Positions 42,976 to 51,868 of a stretch of 64,000 bases of DNA are shown piece by piece. The first letter of the stretch is position 1, and every line of letters starts with the position of its first letter. The notes under the pieces are model-generated. The model saw nothing but the letters and a program-made list of their open reading frames with translations. It was not told where the DNA came from and did not search any database. The position numbers and the translations under genes are program-made. The DNA is from Alsobacter metallidurans (GTDB lineage: Bacteria > Pseudomonadota > Alphaproteobacteria > Rhizobiales > Beijerinckiaceae), in contig NZ_BMES01000001.1 in the NCBI RefSeq assembly GCF_014636935.1, forward strand, positions 1,555,782 to 1,619,781, read 5' to 3'.

Positions 42976-43445
42976 ATGCGACGCGCGGCGGTTACCCTGA
43001 TTTTGGCATTGGCGGGTTTAGGGCCCGTTTTTGCAATCGACGATGAGCATGATCGATTGGGTCAGATCGCTTCACTCGAGATAGTAGACGGCTGGGCGAA
43101 ACCATCCGACTCCGGCGACGGCTGGATCATTGCTTCTCGGTTAAGAACTCTGGATCGGAGGAAGATCACCTGGTCGAAGTCGTTGGCGAGAACGGCGTCT
43201 TTGGCCGGATTCTGAAATCAACTAGCACGCAGGCCACTCCGATTGGCCGTACTGGGCTCCGGATTCCGGCAAAGTCGGGCCTCGTTCTCGCCCCTACGGG
43301 TTCGTTCGTCGCGTTTCCGATTGCTGCCTCCGGTGCCCAATCATTGAAGCTGTCCCTGACCTTTTCGCGCGCCGGCCGTTTAACCATTTCGGTGCGTGTA
43401 CAAACTGGTGATAGGTTCGCCGGTCATATGGCGCATCTGCACTGA
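42976..43445 (+). pseudogene. Frameshifted PCu(A)C-like protein
   Basis: A signal peptide (VTLILALAGLGPVFA) starts a chain that reads well to about base 43140 and then stops at 43213. From base 43140 the -1 frame continues as good protein (SEEDHLVEVVGENGVFGRIL, later TGLRIPAKSGLVLAPTGSFV) to TGA 43443-43445. The fold resembles PCu(A)C but the HxM copper ligands are not present. A missing base, real or from sequencing, explains the break. It is 8 bases before a related intact gene. Confidence 0.65.
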
Positions 43446-43453
43446 GGATTCAG

Positions 43454-43975
43454 ATGCGCTGTATAACTCAGGTTTTCATTCTCCTCTCAGGGATAATTCC
43501 GACAGCGCTCGCGGCTGAGGCACACGATTATCGCCTTGAAACATTGGCGATAGAGCACCCTTGGGCACGGGCGAGGACCTCTGGTTCCAACCTAGAAGGC
43601 CCCCGAATGTCGATCACGAACACAGGCGTGTCCGGCGATCGCTTGCTCGAGGTTCGGTCACCGGCCGGGCGGGTCAGCATCCTGGAGCGGGACACGATAG
43701 CCTATGCCGAAGCCCTGCTCCATGAAACAGCGTCTGGAGTCGAGATCCCGGCTGGGACTACCGTAAGTCTCGGGCCCGGGAAACGTTGGTCGCTGGCGTG
43801 GGCGGGGAGGGCTCCACAATTGCGCGCCGGAAAGAAGGTGCGATTAACGCTCGTTTTCGTGCTGGCCGGAACAGTGAAGATCGAGGCATTCATCGAACCC
43901 ATCGAAGACGCAAGCCGTCGTTGGGCGAAGCTCCGACCGCTAAGTCTCGTTCTCCAGCAAAGCGCCCGCCTCTAG
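43454..43975 (+). CDS. PCu(A)C-fold protein lacking the copper ligands
   Basis: 173 residues with a signal peptide ending LAAEA. The fold is recognisable by EHPWARA near residue 35, NTGVSGDRLLEVRSPAGRVS near 58, and GVEIPAGTTVSLGPGKRWSL near 95. The canonical VxxH-x10-M and HxM ligands are replaced (VSILER and RWSLAW). It may therefore bind another metal or have a structural role. It follows a broken relative and converges on the ZntA gene pair. Confidence 0.7.
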   Translation: MRCITQVFILLSGIIPTALAAEAHDYRLETLAIEHPWARARTSGSNLEGPRMSITNTGVSGDRLLEVRSPAGRVSILERDTIAYAEALLHETASGVEIPAGTTVSLGPGKRWSLAWAGRAPQLRAGKKVRLTLVFVLAGTVKIEAFIEPIEDASRRWAKLRPLSLVLQQSARL

Positions 43976-44394
43976 GGGCTCTTGGTCTCTGCTGACAGTT
44001 CGGGGGCCGTGGCGGTTTCCCGTACGGCGTGAATGACGCTGAGGCCGAAGATTGCGGTAATCACAACGGTGAGGGCAGCGAGGGTCAGCCGGTTCCGAAG
44101 CCGATAATCCTCGGGGGGTGATTTTTTCATAATGAAAGCTCCAAGGACATCCTCGCGTGCCGCCTGGCTTGCGGTCGGGCTCGGATCAAAAACTTGGGTC
44201 GGGTGTCCAGATGTAGAGCCACCAACGAGGTGGAGCACGAGCCCACCACCCAGCGCGAGCAAGCCTGTCGCGAAAGCGAAATGCCAGCCGTCACCCGAGT
44301 CGACAGCGTGTTGCATCCAGAAACCAGCGGCGACCAAGGTCGCTGGAACCAGGGTCGCAACGAGCCGATCACCTCGCTCGAAGCGCCAGTTCAT
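43972..44394 (-). CDS. Hypothetical membrane protein next to zntA
   Basis: 140 residues with three hydrophobic helices (LVATLVPATLVAAGFWMQHA; FAFATGLLALGGGLVLHLVG; LTLAALTVVITAIFGLSVIH). No family is recognised. Its start overlaps the zntA stop by four bases, so it is translationally coupled and probably assists metal export. It ends four bases inside the convergent gene. Confidence 0.65.
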   Translation of the reverse strand: MNWRFERGDRLVATLVPATLVAAGFWMQHAVDSGDGWHFAFATGLLALGGGLVLHLVGGSTSGHPTQVFDPSPTASQAAREDVLGAFIMKKSPPEDYRLRNRLTLAALTVVITAIFGLSVIHAVRETATAPELSAETKSP

Positions 44395-46670
44395 TTGCGA
44401 GCACGAAGCAGGCGCATGGCATTAGCAGTCACCAGCACAGTTGCGCCGGTGTCAGCCAGGATCGCCGGCCAAAGCCCCGTGATCCCAATGATTGTGGTCA
44501 CGAGAAAAACGGCCTTGAGGCCGAGTGCAACCGAGATGTTTTGCCGGATATTGGTCATAGTCCTCTTCGAGAGGACCACCATCTCGGCGACATCCATCAC
44601 GCGCCCATGAAGGACTGCTGCATCGGCCGTTTCAAGTGCGACATCAGTTCCGCCACCCATAGCGATACCGACATTTGCGGCAGCCAGAGCCGGCGCGTCG
44701 TTGATACCATCGCCTACCTTCGCGACAATCAAGCCCTCACGCATCATCTCGCCTACGATGCGCTGCTTGTCTTCGGGAAGAAGCTCGGCCCGAACCTCGA
44801 TGCCGAGCTGGCGGCCGACGGCATCCGCTGTACGCTGGTTGTCGCCGGTCAACATCACAGTCTTCACGCCGGCATCGGCCAAGGCTTTCAGACCGGCTTT
44901 GGCGTCGGGGCGGGGCTCGTCACGCATTGCGATCGCGCCAGCAAGCTGATCATTCGCGAGCAGAACCGAGACGGTCTTGCCCTCGTCGTTCAGGGCGGCA
45001 ATGCGCGCCAGTTGGCCCTCATCCAGCGGAGCGCGTTCGGAAGCCGCCTGTGGCGAACCCAGAAAAAGGGATGTCCCTTCGATTACGCCGGATACGCCCT
45101 TGCCACCATGGGCCTGCGCGTTCTCCGCGACATTTACGGCGATGTTGTCGGCCTTCGCCTTGGCGAGGATCGCCAGCGCGAGCGGATGGCTAGAGCCACT
45201 CTCCAGAGCCGCTGCAAGGCGCAGAACCTCCGCCTCAGGACGTCCGAAGTTGAGGATGTCAGTCACCTGAGGCTTGCCGGCGGTCAGGGTTCCGGTTTTG
45301 TCAAAAGCAGCCGCCGTGATCTTTCCTATGTTCTCCAGCACAGCGCCGCCCTTCAGCAGCAAGCCGCGGCGTGCTCCGGCCGAGAGGCTGGCCGCAATCG
45401 CAGCCGGTGTGGAGACCACGAGGGCACAGGGGCAGCCGATCAGGAGGATGGCCAAGCCCTTATAGACCCAAGCCCCCCATGCTCCGCCGAAAAGCAGAGG
45501 CGGCACAATCGCGACAAGGGCGGCCACCAAGACGACGCCGGGCGTATAGTAGCGGGAGAATCGATCAATAAAGCGCTCGGTCGGAGCTTTGCTCTCCTGC
45601 GCTTCTTCCACGAGCTTCACCACACGCGCGATGGTGTTGTCGGCCGCCGCCGCCGTCACCTTAACCCGAAGTGCCGCATCGCCGTTCACGGTCCCGGCAA
45701 AAACGCTGGCATCCACGCCCTTGCGAACAGGGACGCTCTCGCCCGAAACCGGCGACTCGTCGATCGCGCTCTCGCCCGACACGATCACGCCATCCGCCGG
45801 AACACGGTCGCCAGGGCGCACCAGGATAATGGACCCGACTTGGACCTGTTCAGCGGGAATCTCGGTTGTCTTGCCATCAGTCTCCAACAGCGCCGTCTTT
45901 GGGACCAGCTTAGTCAGCGACTGGATGCTGTCGCGCGCCTTGCCGGCAGCGACGCCCTCCAGCAACTCGCCCACGAGAAACAGGAAAACGACTGCCGCGC
46001 CTTCCTCGCCTGCGCCGATGATCACTGCACCCACAGCGGCGATGGTCATCAGCATCTCGATCGTGAAGGGCACGCCGGCTGCGGCGGCCATGACGGCGCG
46101 CTTCGCGATCGGGGCCAGGCCGATCAGCATGGCAGCCACGAATGCCCATTGCTCGATGCTGGGGGCCAGCTTTCCTATCGCGTAAGCCACAACCAGCCCC
46201 AAGCCGCTGGCGATTGTCAGCAGCCCCTTGGACGATTTCCACCATGGACCAGAGGTCGGTCCATGGTCGTGGCCATGAAGTCCAGGAATTTCAGCGCCGT
46301 GATCGTGCTTCTGGTCGTGATCGTGCTTCTGGTCGTGATTGTGGCCGTGGTCGTGATTGTGGCCGTGGTCGTGACCGCGGGCCGAGTGCTCATGAGCGTG
46401 GCTGGCTTGGTCGGTGTGGCTGCCGCTTGCACCCGAAATGGGCTGCGGTGGATTGGCTTGAACTTTGGTCAGCTTGTAACCGAGCCCTGTTACCTTCTTC
46501 TCCATAGCGGGTAGGTCGGCCTGATCACGGTGCCGAACCGTCATGGTTCCGGCTGTCGGCGACACCTGGACATCCTCGATTTCTGGCAGCCTTCGAACCG
46601 CCGAGTCGATCTTGGCGGCGCATGAGGCGCAGTCCATGCCCTCCACCCGATAACGTGTCGCGACAGTCAT
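44391..46670 (-). CDS. zntA: Zn/Cd/Pb-exporting P-type ATPase (P1B-2)
   Basis: 759 residues. Order: HMA domain with GMDCASCAAKID (residue ~10), a very His/Asp-rich linker (residues ~90-140, HDHGHNHDHGHNHD repeats), eight helices with the CPC metal-site motif in IGCPCALVVSTP, phosphorylation motif DKTGT, HP in GSSHPLAL, and GDGINDAPAL. The last helix has ADTGATVLVTANAMRLL, whose Asp marks Zn/Cd-type pumps. It is divergent from a MerR regulator with a promoter dyad between them. Confidence 0.93.
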   Translation of the reverse strand: MTVATRYRVEGMDCASCAAKIDSAVRRLPEIEDVQVSPTAGTMTVRHRDQADLPAMEKKVTGLGYKLTKVQANPPQPISGASGSHTDQASHAHEHSARGHDHGHNHDHGHNHDQKHDHDQKHDHGAEIPGLHGHDHGPTSGPWWKSSKGLLTIASGLGLVVAYAIGKLAPSIEQWAFVAAMLIGLAPIAKRAVMAAAAGVPFTIEMLMTIAAVGAVIIGAGEEGAAVVFLFLVGELLEGVAAGKARDSIQSLTKLVPKTALLETDGKTTEIPAEQVQVGSIILVRPGDRVPADGVIVSGESAIDESPVSGESVPVRKGVDASVFAGTVNGDAALRVKVTAAAADNTIARVVKLVEEAQESKAPTERFIDRFSRYYTPGVVLVAALVAIVPPLLFGGAWGAWVYKGLAILLIGCPCALVVSTPAAIAASLSAGARRGLLLKGGAVLENIGKITAAAFDKTGTLTAGKPQVTDILNFGRPEAEVLRLAAALESGSSHPLALAILAKAKADNIAVNVAENAQAHGGKGVSGVIEGTSLFLGSPQAASERAPLDEGQLARIAALNDEGKTVSVLLANDQLAGAIAMRDEPRPDAKAGLKALADAGVKTVMLTGDNQRTADAVGRQLGIEVRAELLPEDKQRIVGEMMREGLIVAKVGDGINDAPALAAANVGIAMGGGTDVALETADAAVLHGRVMDVAEMVVLSKRTMTNIRQNISVALGLKAVFLVTTIIGITGLWPAILADTGATVLVTANAMRLLRARK

Positions 46671-46700
46671 ATTAATTTCCTTCTCAATCCAGCCGGATTA

Positions 46701-46735
46701 GTCGTACATCCTCTAGCGGGTAGAGGAGCAATCAA
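46701..46735 (-). promoter_or_regulatory. MerR-type promoter/operator for zntA
   Basis: A perfect dyad cctcta-gcggg-tagagg occupies 46710-46726. On the minus strand it lies between a -35-like ttgatt (46735-46730) and a -10-like atgtac (46709-46704), with 20 bases between them. This long spacer is the layout that MerR-family activators correct by twisting DNA. The -35 lies just next to the start codon of the divergent merR gene. Confidence 0.7.
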
Positions 46736-46737
46736 TT

Positions 46738-47160
46738 ATGCAGGGATCATCGATTGGCAAGGTCGCGGAGCGAAGCCGGGTCAAAATCCCGACGATCCGG
46801 TATTACGAGCAGATTGGGTTGCTCCCTGCTCCGCCAAGGAGCGACGGGAATCGCCGCCTCTATGGCGAGCAGGATATGAGGCGCTTGTCGTTTATCCGCC
46901 ATGCCCGCGAGTTGGGTTTCGAGGTCGAGGCGATCAGGACCCTGCTTAACCTGCAAGACAATCCGAACCAGTCTTGTGCGACCGCGGACGAGATCGCACA
47001 GGCTCGACTGGTTGAGGTCGAGGAGCGCATCAGAAGTCTCCTAGCGCTCAAGGCTGAGCTACAGCGGATGGTGGAGCACTGTCAGCAGGGGCGGGTCGCT
47101 GAATGCCGTGTAATCGAGACGCTCTCTGACCAAACCCATGATCATGGGCGACTTGCCTGA
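46738..47160 (+). CDS. MerR-family metal-responsive activator (ZntR/CadR/PbrR type)
   Basis: 140 residues. The winged HTH (SIGKVAERSRVKIPTIRYYE, then GNRRLYGEQDMRRLSFIRHA) is followed by the dimerisation helix and metal-loop cysteines: Cys in NQSCATADEI (residue ~80), Cys in VEHCQQGRVAEC (~114 and ~122). This cysteine arrangement matches Zn/Cd/Pb sensors. It should activate zntA from the overlapping dyad. It could be CadR- or PbrR-like, since sequence alone does not settle the metal. Confidence 0.85.
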   Translation: MQGSSIGKVAERSRVKIPTIRYYEQIGLLPAPPRSDGNRRLYGEQDMRRLSFIRHARELGFEVEAIRTLLNLQDNPNQSCATADEIAQARLVEVEERIRSLLALKAELQRMVEHCQQGRVAECRVIETLSDQTHDHGRLA

Positions 47161-47262
47161 CCACCTCTGATGCCAGTGACGTCGCCTCTTCGGAACTTTC
47201 TTGTAGGCGCTGCATTGCTGGATCAGCCGGCGCGCCGGTCATAGCAGTAGGGAGAAACGCTC

Positions 47263-47454
47263 ATGGCACAGGAAAAACCCGGCCAGCATCACGATCATCC
47301 CGGTCACAAGCGAGGCGATCTTGATCCCCAAGGCCATCGCGACAAGGCTGGGCAGAAAGAGGTGCCGGGTCAGCATCATCCCCACCCGGGTCACACTTCG
47401 GGCGACTTGGACCAACACGGTCATCGGGACAAAGGCGGTTCAGCTAAGAAATAA
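47263..47454 (+). CDS. His-rich tandem-repeat small protein
   Basis: 63 residues with a gggag site upstream. After five residues it consists of two 29-residue repeats, PGQHHDHPGHKRGDLDPQGH.. and PGQHHPHPGHTSGDLDQHGH.., each with six or seven His. No signal peptide is seen, so it is probably cytoplasmic. A zinc or nickel buffer role is inferred from His content and position after merR. The reverse strand also has a hydrophobic open frame here, rejected because the + frame has a ribosome-binding site and clean repeats. Confidence 0.6.
   Translation: MAQEKPGQHHDHPGHKRGDLDPQGHRDKAGQKEVPGQHHPHPGHTSGDLDQHGHRDKGGSAKK
47278..47451 (+). repeat. Two 87-bp coding repeats
   Basis: Units 47278-47364 and 47365-47451 encode the two His-rich 29-residue repeats. 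Differences are mainly single-base changes, so the gene arose by tandem duplication. Confidence 0.65.
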
Positions 47455-47475
47455 CTGAATACCGCCTTGATCTGA

Positions 47476-47498
47476 TGCGGGCCTTTTATAGGCCCGCA
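47476..47498. terminator. Hairpin after the His-rich gene
   Basis: Stem tgcgggcc / ggcccgca with loop ttttata. No T-run follows on the + strand, so it may act weakly or be bidirectional. Confidence 0.45.
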
Positions 47499-47697
47499 TA
47501 AACCTAAAGTAGCCTCTCTTACGAGCCTGTCCGTCGTGGTCTCCTGACCCGCTCGCGGCCTATCCAGCCGGACGACGTTCCATCTTCCGCTCCGGCTCCA
47601 CGCCTGATATGCTATTGCGACTGAGTTGCAATAGCGAGCATCCAATAGACGCCCATGTCAGTCGAACCCACGATTTGGATGTAGCAGAGGACTTACT

Positions 47698-48695
47698 GGC
47701 TGGCGTCAGCCGAGGGGTAGGGCGCCCCTCTCGGATGTATACCGCACTGTTGCAGTGCCCCGGGATTCGACGAGCCCTCGCCGGTTGGCCGCATTCTTAG
47801 GCGCGGGCTATCTTGTCGCAGTTGGATACATGGATCCCGGAAATTGGGCCACTTCGATCGCGGGTGGGTCGAAATTTGGGTATTCGCTGCTGGTGTAGCG
47901 CTCGTGTCCAACATCATGGCGATTATCCTGCAGTCACTTTGCGCCAGGCTCGCTGTTGCTTCCGGCCACGACCTTGCACAGGCCTGCCGTGATGCGTTCC
48001 CAAAGTTTATAGTATATCCCTTATGGGCCATGGCGGAAGTTGCCATCGTTGCGACCGACATAGCCGAGGTTATCGGGACGGCGATCGGCCTTAACCTGCT
48101 TTTCGGCATCCCGCTCTAGGTTGGCGTGTTGGTCACGGCCTTAGACGTGTTCCTGATCCTCTACCTTCAGAAACTCGGGTTTCGTTACCTTGAAGCTTTC
48201 ATCATTGGGCTTCTTGCGATTATCGCAGCATGCTTCGCAGTTCAAGTCGCACTGGCGAGTCCAGATTGGGGCGGAGTCATTCGCGGGTTTGCTCCGACTT
48301 CCGAAATCATCACGAACCCGGAGATGCTCTACCTAGCGCTCGGTATCCTCGGCGCGACTGTCATGCCCCACAACCTCTATCTTCACTCGGCGATCGTCCA
48401 GACTCGCGACTATGGCTCCTCACCTTTGGAGAAGCGGGAAGCGCTGAAATTTGCAACAATTGATTCAACGGTGGCCTTGATGCTCGCCTTGCTCATCAAC
48501 GCATCTATTTTGGTATTGGCAGCTGCAGCCTTTCACTCGAGTGGCCGAAGCGACGTAGCTGAACTCGCGGAAGCCCATTCCATACTTTCACCGTTGTTGG
48601 GAGCTGCGATCGCGCCGACTCTGTTTGGCGTCGCTCTTCTGTGCTGCGGCCTGAACTCGACTGTAACAGCCACTCTCGTGTCCGTCGTCAGATAA
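47698..48695 (+). pseudogene. mntH: Broken NRAMP-type Mn/divalent metal transporter (mntH)
   Basis: The family is clear: [21 protein letters not shown] from 47806, [20 protein letters not shown] near 47940, and [20 protein letters not shown] near 48350, where MPHNL is the metal-site motif. Three lesions are visible. There is a frameshift near 47886-47896, an in-frame TAG at 48117-48119, and loss of the C-terminus after LNSTVTATL near 48680 where insertion-sequence DNA begins. The 5' start is unclear. It cannot make a functional transporter. Confidence 0.85.
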
Positions 48696-49459
48696 TTTGA
48701 GACCGTTTTTGTTTCTCAGGAACGGAGGTTCTGGCTCATCTGGGTTTGAGGTTATGCGGCCTGCAAGTGATGCTGCAAGCGTCTCTCCTGGATGGTCTGG
48801 CGCTTGATCCTTTCGCGTTCGGTGAGGATGGCCTGCCCGCGGCTGAAGTAGACATCGGCGGGCGTCAGGTTGCCGAGGCTCTCGTGGTAGCGGGCATGGT
48901 TGTAATGCTCGACGAAGGCCGCGACCTGCCGTTCGAGATCGCCGGGCAGATAGTAGTTTTCCAGCAGGATGCGGTTCTTCAGGGTCTGGTGCCAGCGCTC
49001 GATCTTACCCTGCGTCTGGGGATGATAGGGCGCGCCGCGAACATGCTGCATGCCCTTGCCTTCGAGCCAGGTGGCGAGGTCGGCAGAGATGTAGGAACTG
49101 CCGTTGTCGCTCAACAGCCTGGGTCGATGAGCGACCGTGATCTGGTCGAGCCCCGATGCCGCCAACGCCAGATCGAGCGTGGCGGTGACGTCGTCCGCCC
49201 GCATCGTGGCGCAGAGCTTCCAGGCAACGATGAACCGGGAGAAGTCGTCGAGCACGGTCGAGAGATAATACCAGCCCCAGCCCGTGATCTTCAGGTAGGT
49301 GAAGTCGGTCTGCCAGAGCTGGTTGGGCGCGGTCGTCTTGTCCTTGAACTCGGACGCCGCCTTGATGACGATGTAAGCCGGGCTGGTGATCAGATCATGC
49401 GCCTTCAGCAGCCGATACACCGATGACCCTTCCCGAAAACCCCTAAACTGTCTCAAAAG
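48696..49459. mobile_element. IS3-family insertion-sequence remnant
   Basis: DNA that truncates mntH carries only the second half of an IS3-family transposase on the reverse strand. The left end (aatttgagaccg) is close to the transposase stop; the right end is lost at the junction with an IS630 fragment. Exact terminal repeats cannot be paired. Confidence 0.65.
48752..49456 (-). pseudogene. IS3-family transposase, rve (DDE) domain fragment
   Basis: 234 residues covering the integrase core: the first Asp in WQTDFTYLKITGWGWYY, the second in LLSDNGSSYIS, and the Glu in QGKIERWHQTLKNR. The N-terminal helical region and the OrfA part are missing, so it begins abruptly at SSVYRLLKAHDLITSPAY. It could not transpose on its own. 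Confidence 0.8.
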
Positions 49460-49474
49460 CGCTGACGGCGGACA

Positions 49475-49663
49475 TTCGCCATCCTCTCCAGGCGCCGTCT
49501 CAAGCGCGGCGTTTTCAAGGGCGTCGTCGATCTACAGGCCGCGATCAACCGCTTCGTCTTCGACCACAACCAGCAGTCAAAACCCTTCGTCTGGACCGCC
49601 GATCCCGACAAAATCATCGCCGCTGCCTCGCGCGGGCACCAGGTGCTGGAGTCAAACCGCTAA
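49475..49663 (+). pseudogene. IS630-family transposase, C-terminal fragment
   Basis: The + strand reads RRRLKRGVFKGVVDLQAAIN followed by KPFVWTADPDKIIAAASRGH and a stop at 49661-49663. That is the typical end of IS630 transposases. Everything before the RRRLKRGVF motif is missing at the junction with the IS3 fragment. Confidence 0.75.
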
Positions 49664-49815
49664 CCTTTGGCCATGGCAGTGCGGCGTCAGCGCCGAATGT
49701 CCACTCTCCGGAAAACAGCTAACGGGGAAGTTCGACCCGTTGCGGACTCCGGAATCCTCGCGCGGCGCGGCGATCCCAAAACCGATAACCGCCATTATGG
49801 AACAAAAGATATTCT

Positions 49816-50769
49816 TCAATTACCAAGTTTTGGTATGAATCTCATGTATAGTAACGAGCTGATAAGCTCGACCACTGTTTGCGCCACGATGGTCGCGGGC
49901 AGTAACGGCATGGCGTTTGGAACGGCGAACGCCAGAGGCAGCACCACAAGCGAATTGCGCGTTGCGGCACTGAACGCAATCGCCCGCCCTGCCGGTGCAT
50001 GCAGTCCGGCCAGTCGTCCAATGCCCCACCCGATCAAAGGGGCGGCAAGCGCAAAGGCGATATAGATCGGCACAGCTCGCACCGCATTGTCGAACGCAAG
50101 GCCAAGCTGCGGCACCACCGACGCGAACACCATGAACAGGACGAGCGCGGTCGCAGGCACCGGCAGGAGGCCGAGGGCGGCGGCAACGCGCTCCACCTTC
50201 GGGATACGGGTCGCGCCGAGCTGGACGACCGCAGCGAGGGCGAGCGGAATGGCGATCAGCCAGACGAAGGCATGCAGGAACGGCCCCATCTGTACCAGAG
50301 CCGCCGCGTCGTCACCGAGGAACAGGCCGAGATAAACCGGCAGCAGAAGCATTTGCAGCACCAGCAGGGCGGGTGTCGAGGCGAGAAGCAGTTTCGCATC
50401 CGCCCGCCCGATATGGGCGAACGTCACCACATAGTCGATGCAGGGAGTCAGCAGCACGAACAGCACGCCGAGCCTCACCATGGGATCGGCAGGCAGAAAC
50501 TGAATCAACGCCAGCACGAGCAGCGGCACGGCGATGAAATTGGCGATCAGCAGCGCTGCGAGAAAGCGAACGCGCAACAGAGCTTTGCCGAGATCGGCCA
50601 GAGGCACTTGCAGGAAGGTGACGAACAGCATCAACGCGAGTGCCGGATTGATGCCTGCTTCCAGCTCGGTCGTGGCCGGAACGACGAGGGAGAGCAGCAC
50701 GGCCACGATGATCGTGCCGAAATAGATTTTCACCTGTTGGGATTCTAGCGTGTCGCGCAGTGGAGTCAT
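49816..50769 (-). CDS. BASS/ACR3-superfamily arsenic resistance permease
   Basis: 317 residues, about ten hydrophobic helices. LLTPCIDYVVTFAHIG near residue 107 occupies the place of the Cys-containing [10 protein letters not shown] motif of ACR3, and AATRNSLVVLPLAFAV near 270 is the second discontinuous helix. It follows an arsR-type gene by 34 bases. The protein is shorter than true ACR3 and could export another oxyanion, but its pairing with arsR supports an arsenite role. Confidence 0.75.
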   Translation of the reverse strand: MTPLRDTLESQQVKIYFGTIIVAVLLSLVVPATTELEAGINPALALMLFVTFLQVPLADLGKALLRVRFLAALLIANFIAVPLLVLALIQFLPADPMVRLGVLFVLLTPCIDYVVTFAHIGRADAKLLLASTPALLVLQMLLLPVYLGLFLGDDAAALVQMGPFLHAFVWLIAIPLALAAVVQLGATRIPKVERVAAALGLLPVPATALVLFMVFASVVPQLGLAFDNAVRAVPIYIAFALAAPLIGWGIGRLAGLHAPAGRAIAFSAATRNSLVVLPLAFAVPNAMPLLPATIVAQTVVELISSLLYMRFIPKLGN

Positions 50770-50803
50770 GTCATTGTCGCTTGATGGTTAAAGGCCATAG
50801 GGA

Positions 50804-51190
50804 TCAGGTGCAGACGAAATTCCGGCGCACGGGCGTGGTCTCGGCGGTCGGGCGTCCGGTGCATTGCGCGAACAGGGCGATAGCGCGGTCGCAGACCTCG
50901 CAATGCCCCTCGCAGCAGTCGCGCATCAGGAAGGCGACCAGATCGGACAGGGCCGGAAATATCGCGCTGTAGATGATCGAGCGGCCTTTACGGCGGCTGA
51001 CGATCAGGCCCGCTTGTTCCAGATGGTTCAGGTGGAATGACACCCTCGATGCGGCGGAGCCATCGAGCGCGGTTGCGATTGCGCCCGCGCCCATCCCTTC
51101 GGCCCCAGCCTTCACCAGCATTCGGACGATCCGCAGCCGTGTTTCCTGCGAGAGCGCGGCAAAGGCCCCCAAGGCTCGGACTTCATCCAT
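50804..51190 (-). CDS. arsR: ArsR-family repressor (copy 1)
   Basis: 128 residues. The winged HTH (ALSQETRLRIVRMLVKAG, then SRVSFHLNHLEQAGLIVSRR) is followed by a C-terminal cysteine cluster, RDCCEGHCEVC, likely to bind As(III). It lies upstream of the permease on the same strand, and a palindrome overlaps its promoter region. Confidence 0.88.
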   Translation of the reverse strand: MDEVRALGAFAALSQETRLRIVRMLVKAGAEGMGAGAIATALDGSAASRVSFHLNHLEQAGLIVSRRKGRSIIYSAIFPALSDLVAFLMRDCCEGHCEVCDRAIALFAQCTGRPTAETTPVRRNFVCT

Positions 51191-51192
51191 AA

Positions 51193-51222
51193 TGCTTCAA
51201 CGTTTCAAGAACCATTGAAGCA
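51193..51222 (-). promoter_or_regulatory. Probable ArsR operator
   Basis: Inverted repeat tgcttcaa (51193-51200) / ttgaagca (51215-51222) immediately upstream of the arsR start. Position and symmetry fit autoregulation. Confidence 0.65.
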
Positions 51223-51868
51223 ATATCCCGTGACAGTGGCGGAGGCGCAAGGGCGAAAAATCACGCGATCATCTGGTGTGACTTTCGCCCGCGAGATACA
51301 TTGTTCACCCATGCGCGAAGGATTGTTCAATCCGATAATGGGATTATGGAACGTCGGGGCCAGCCTGTCTGCTTTCGACCCACCCGCGACCTTCGCAATG
51401 TCTGCAACCGGGCAGGACCGCGCCGCTCTTCCCGAGGCGTCAGGACACCCTCCGGCGGGTACCAAGCGTCAGATTCAATCCACCAGCGCGGCTGCAACGG
51501 CCATTGCGCAACGCGTTGGCGTGGCCTTAACCATCTACAGGCAGCATATTTCGCGCTGGGGACGTCCGCCTCTGGCTCGGAAACGGCCCCGCTGCCAGCG
51601 CACTGGCGGGGTCGACACCTGCAGGACGGTTCGATGGATCAGGTCGTCAGGACGGCCGGGGGCTTTGGATGCTCGATCCTGCACGCTGTAGCCGGGCCGG
51701 CCGCGTGCACAACCTCCATGTCGCCGACAAGCATGGGCGTCGCCGTCCTCGGGCTGGCTTCACTCGCAATCGTCCTTGCGATCATTGCCCGTCAATTCGC
51801 TATCCAGCAGCCGTCTAAATTTGCTAGGCGGATTGGTGTTTCGCTTCTGATCGAGAATCTGAGGAGCC
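51223..51868. other. Region with no convincing gene
   Basis: About 650 bases. Several overlapping + strand frames are open, one with a hydrophobic stretch (GVAVLGLASLAIVLAIIARQ near 51735), but none has a clear ribosome-binding site or recognisable domain. It may be decayed mobile DNA. Confidence 0.4.

Noticed and set aside
44541-46514. A 657-codon open frame antisense to zntA
   Set aside because: All P-type ATPase motifs are on the other strand; this frame repeats their complement with no recognisable domain.
47239-47424. A hydrophobic 61-residue frame antisense to the His-rich peptide
   Set aside because: It arises because His and Gly codons read as Met/Val/Leu/Ala on the other strand. 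The + frame has the ribosome-binding site and the repeats.
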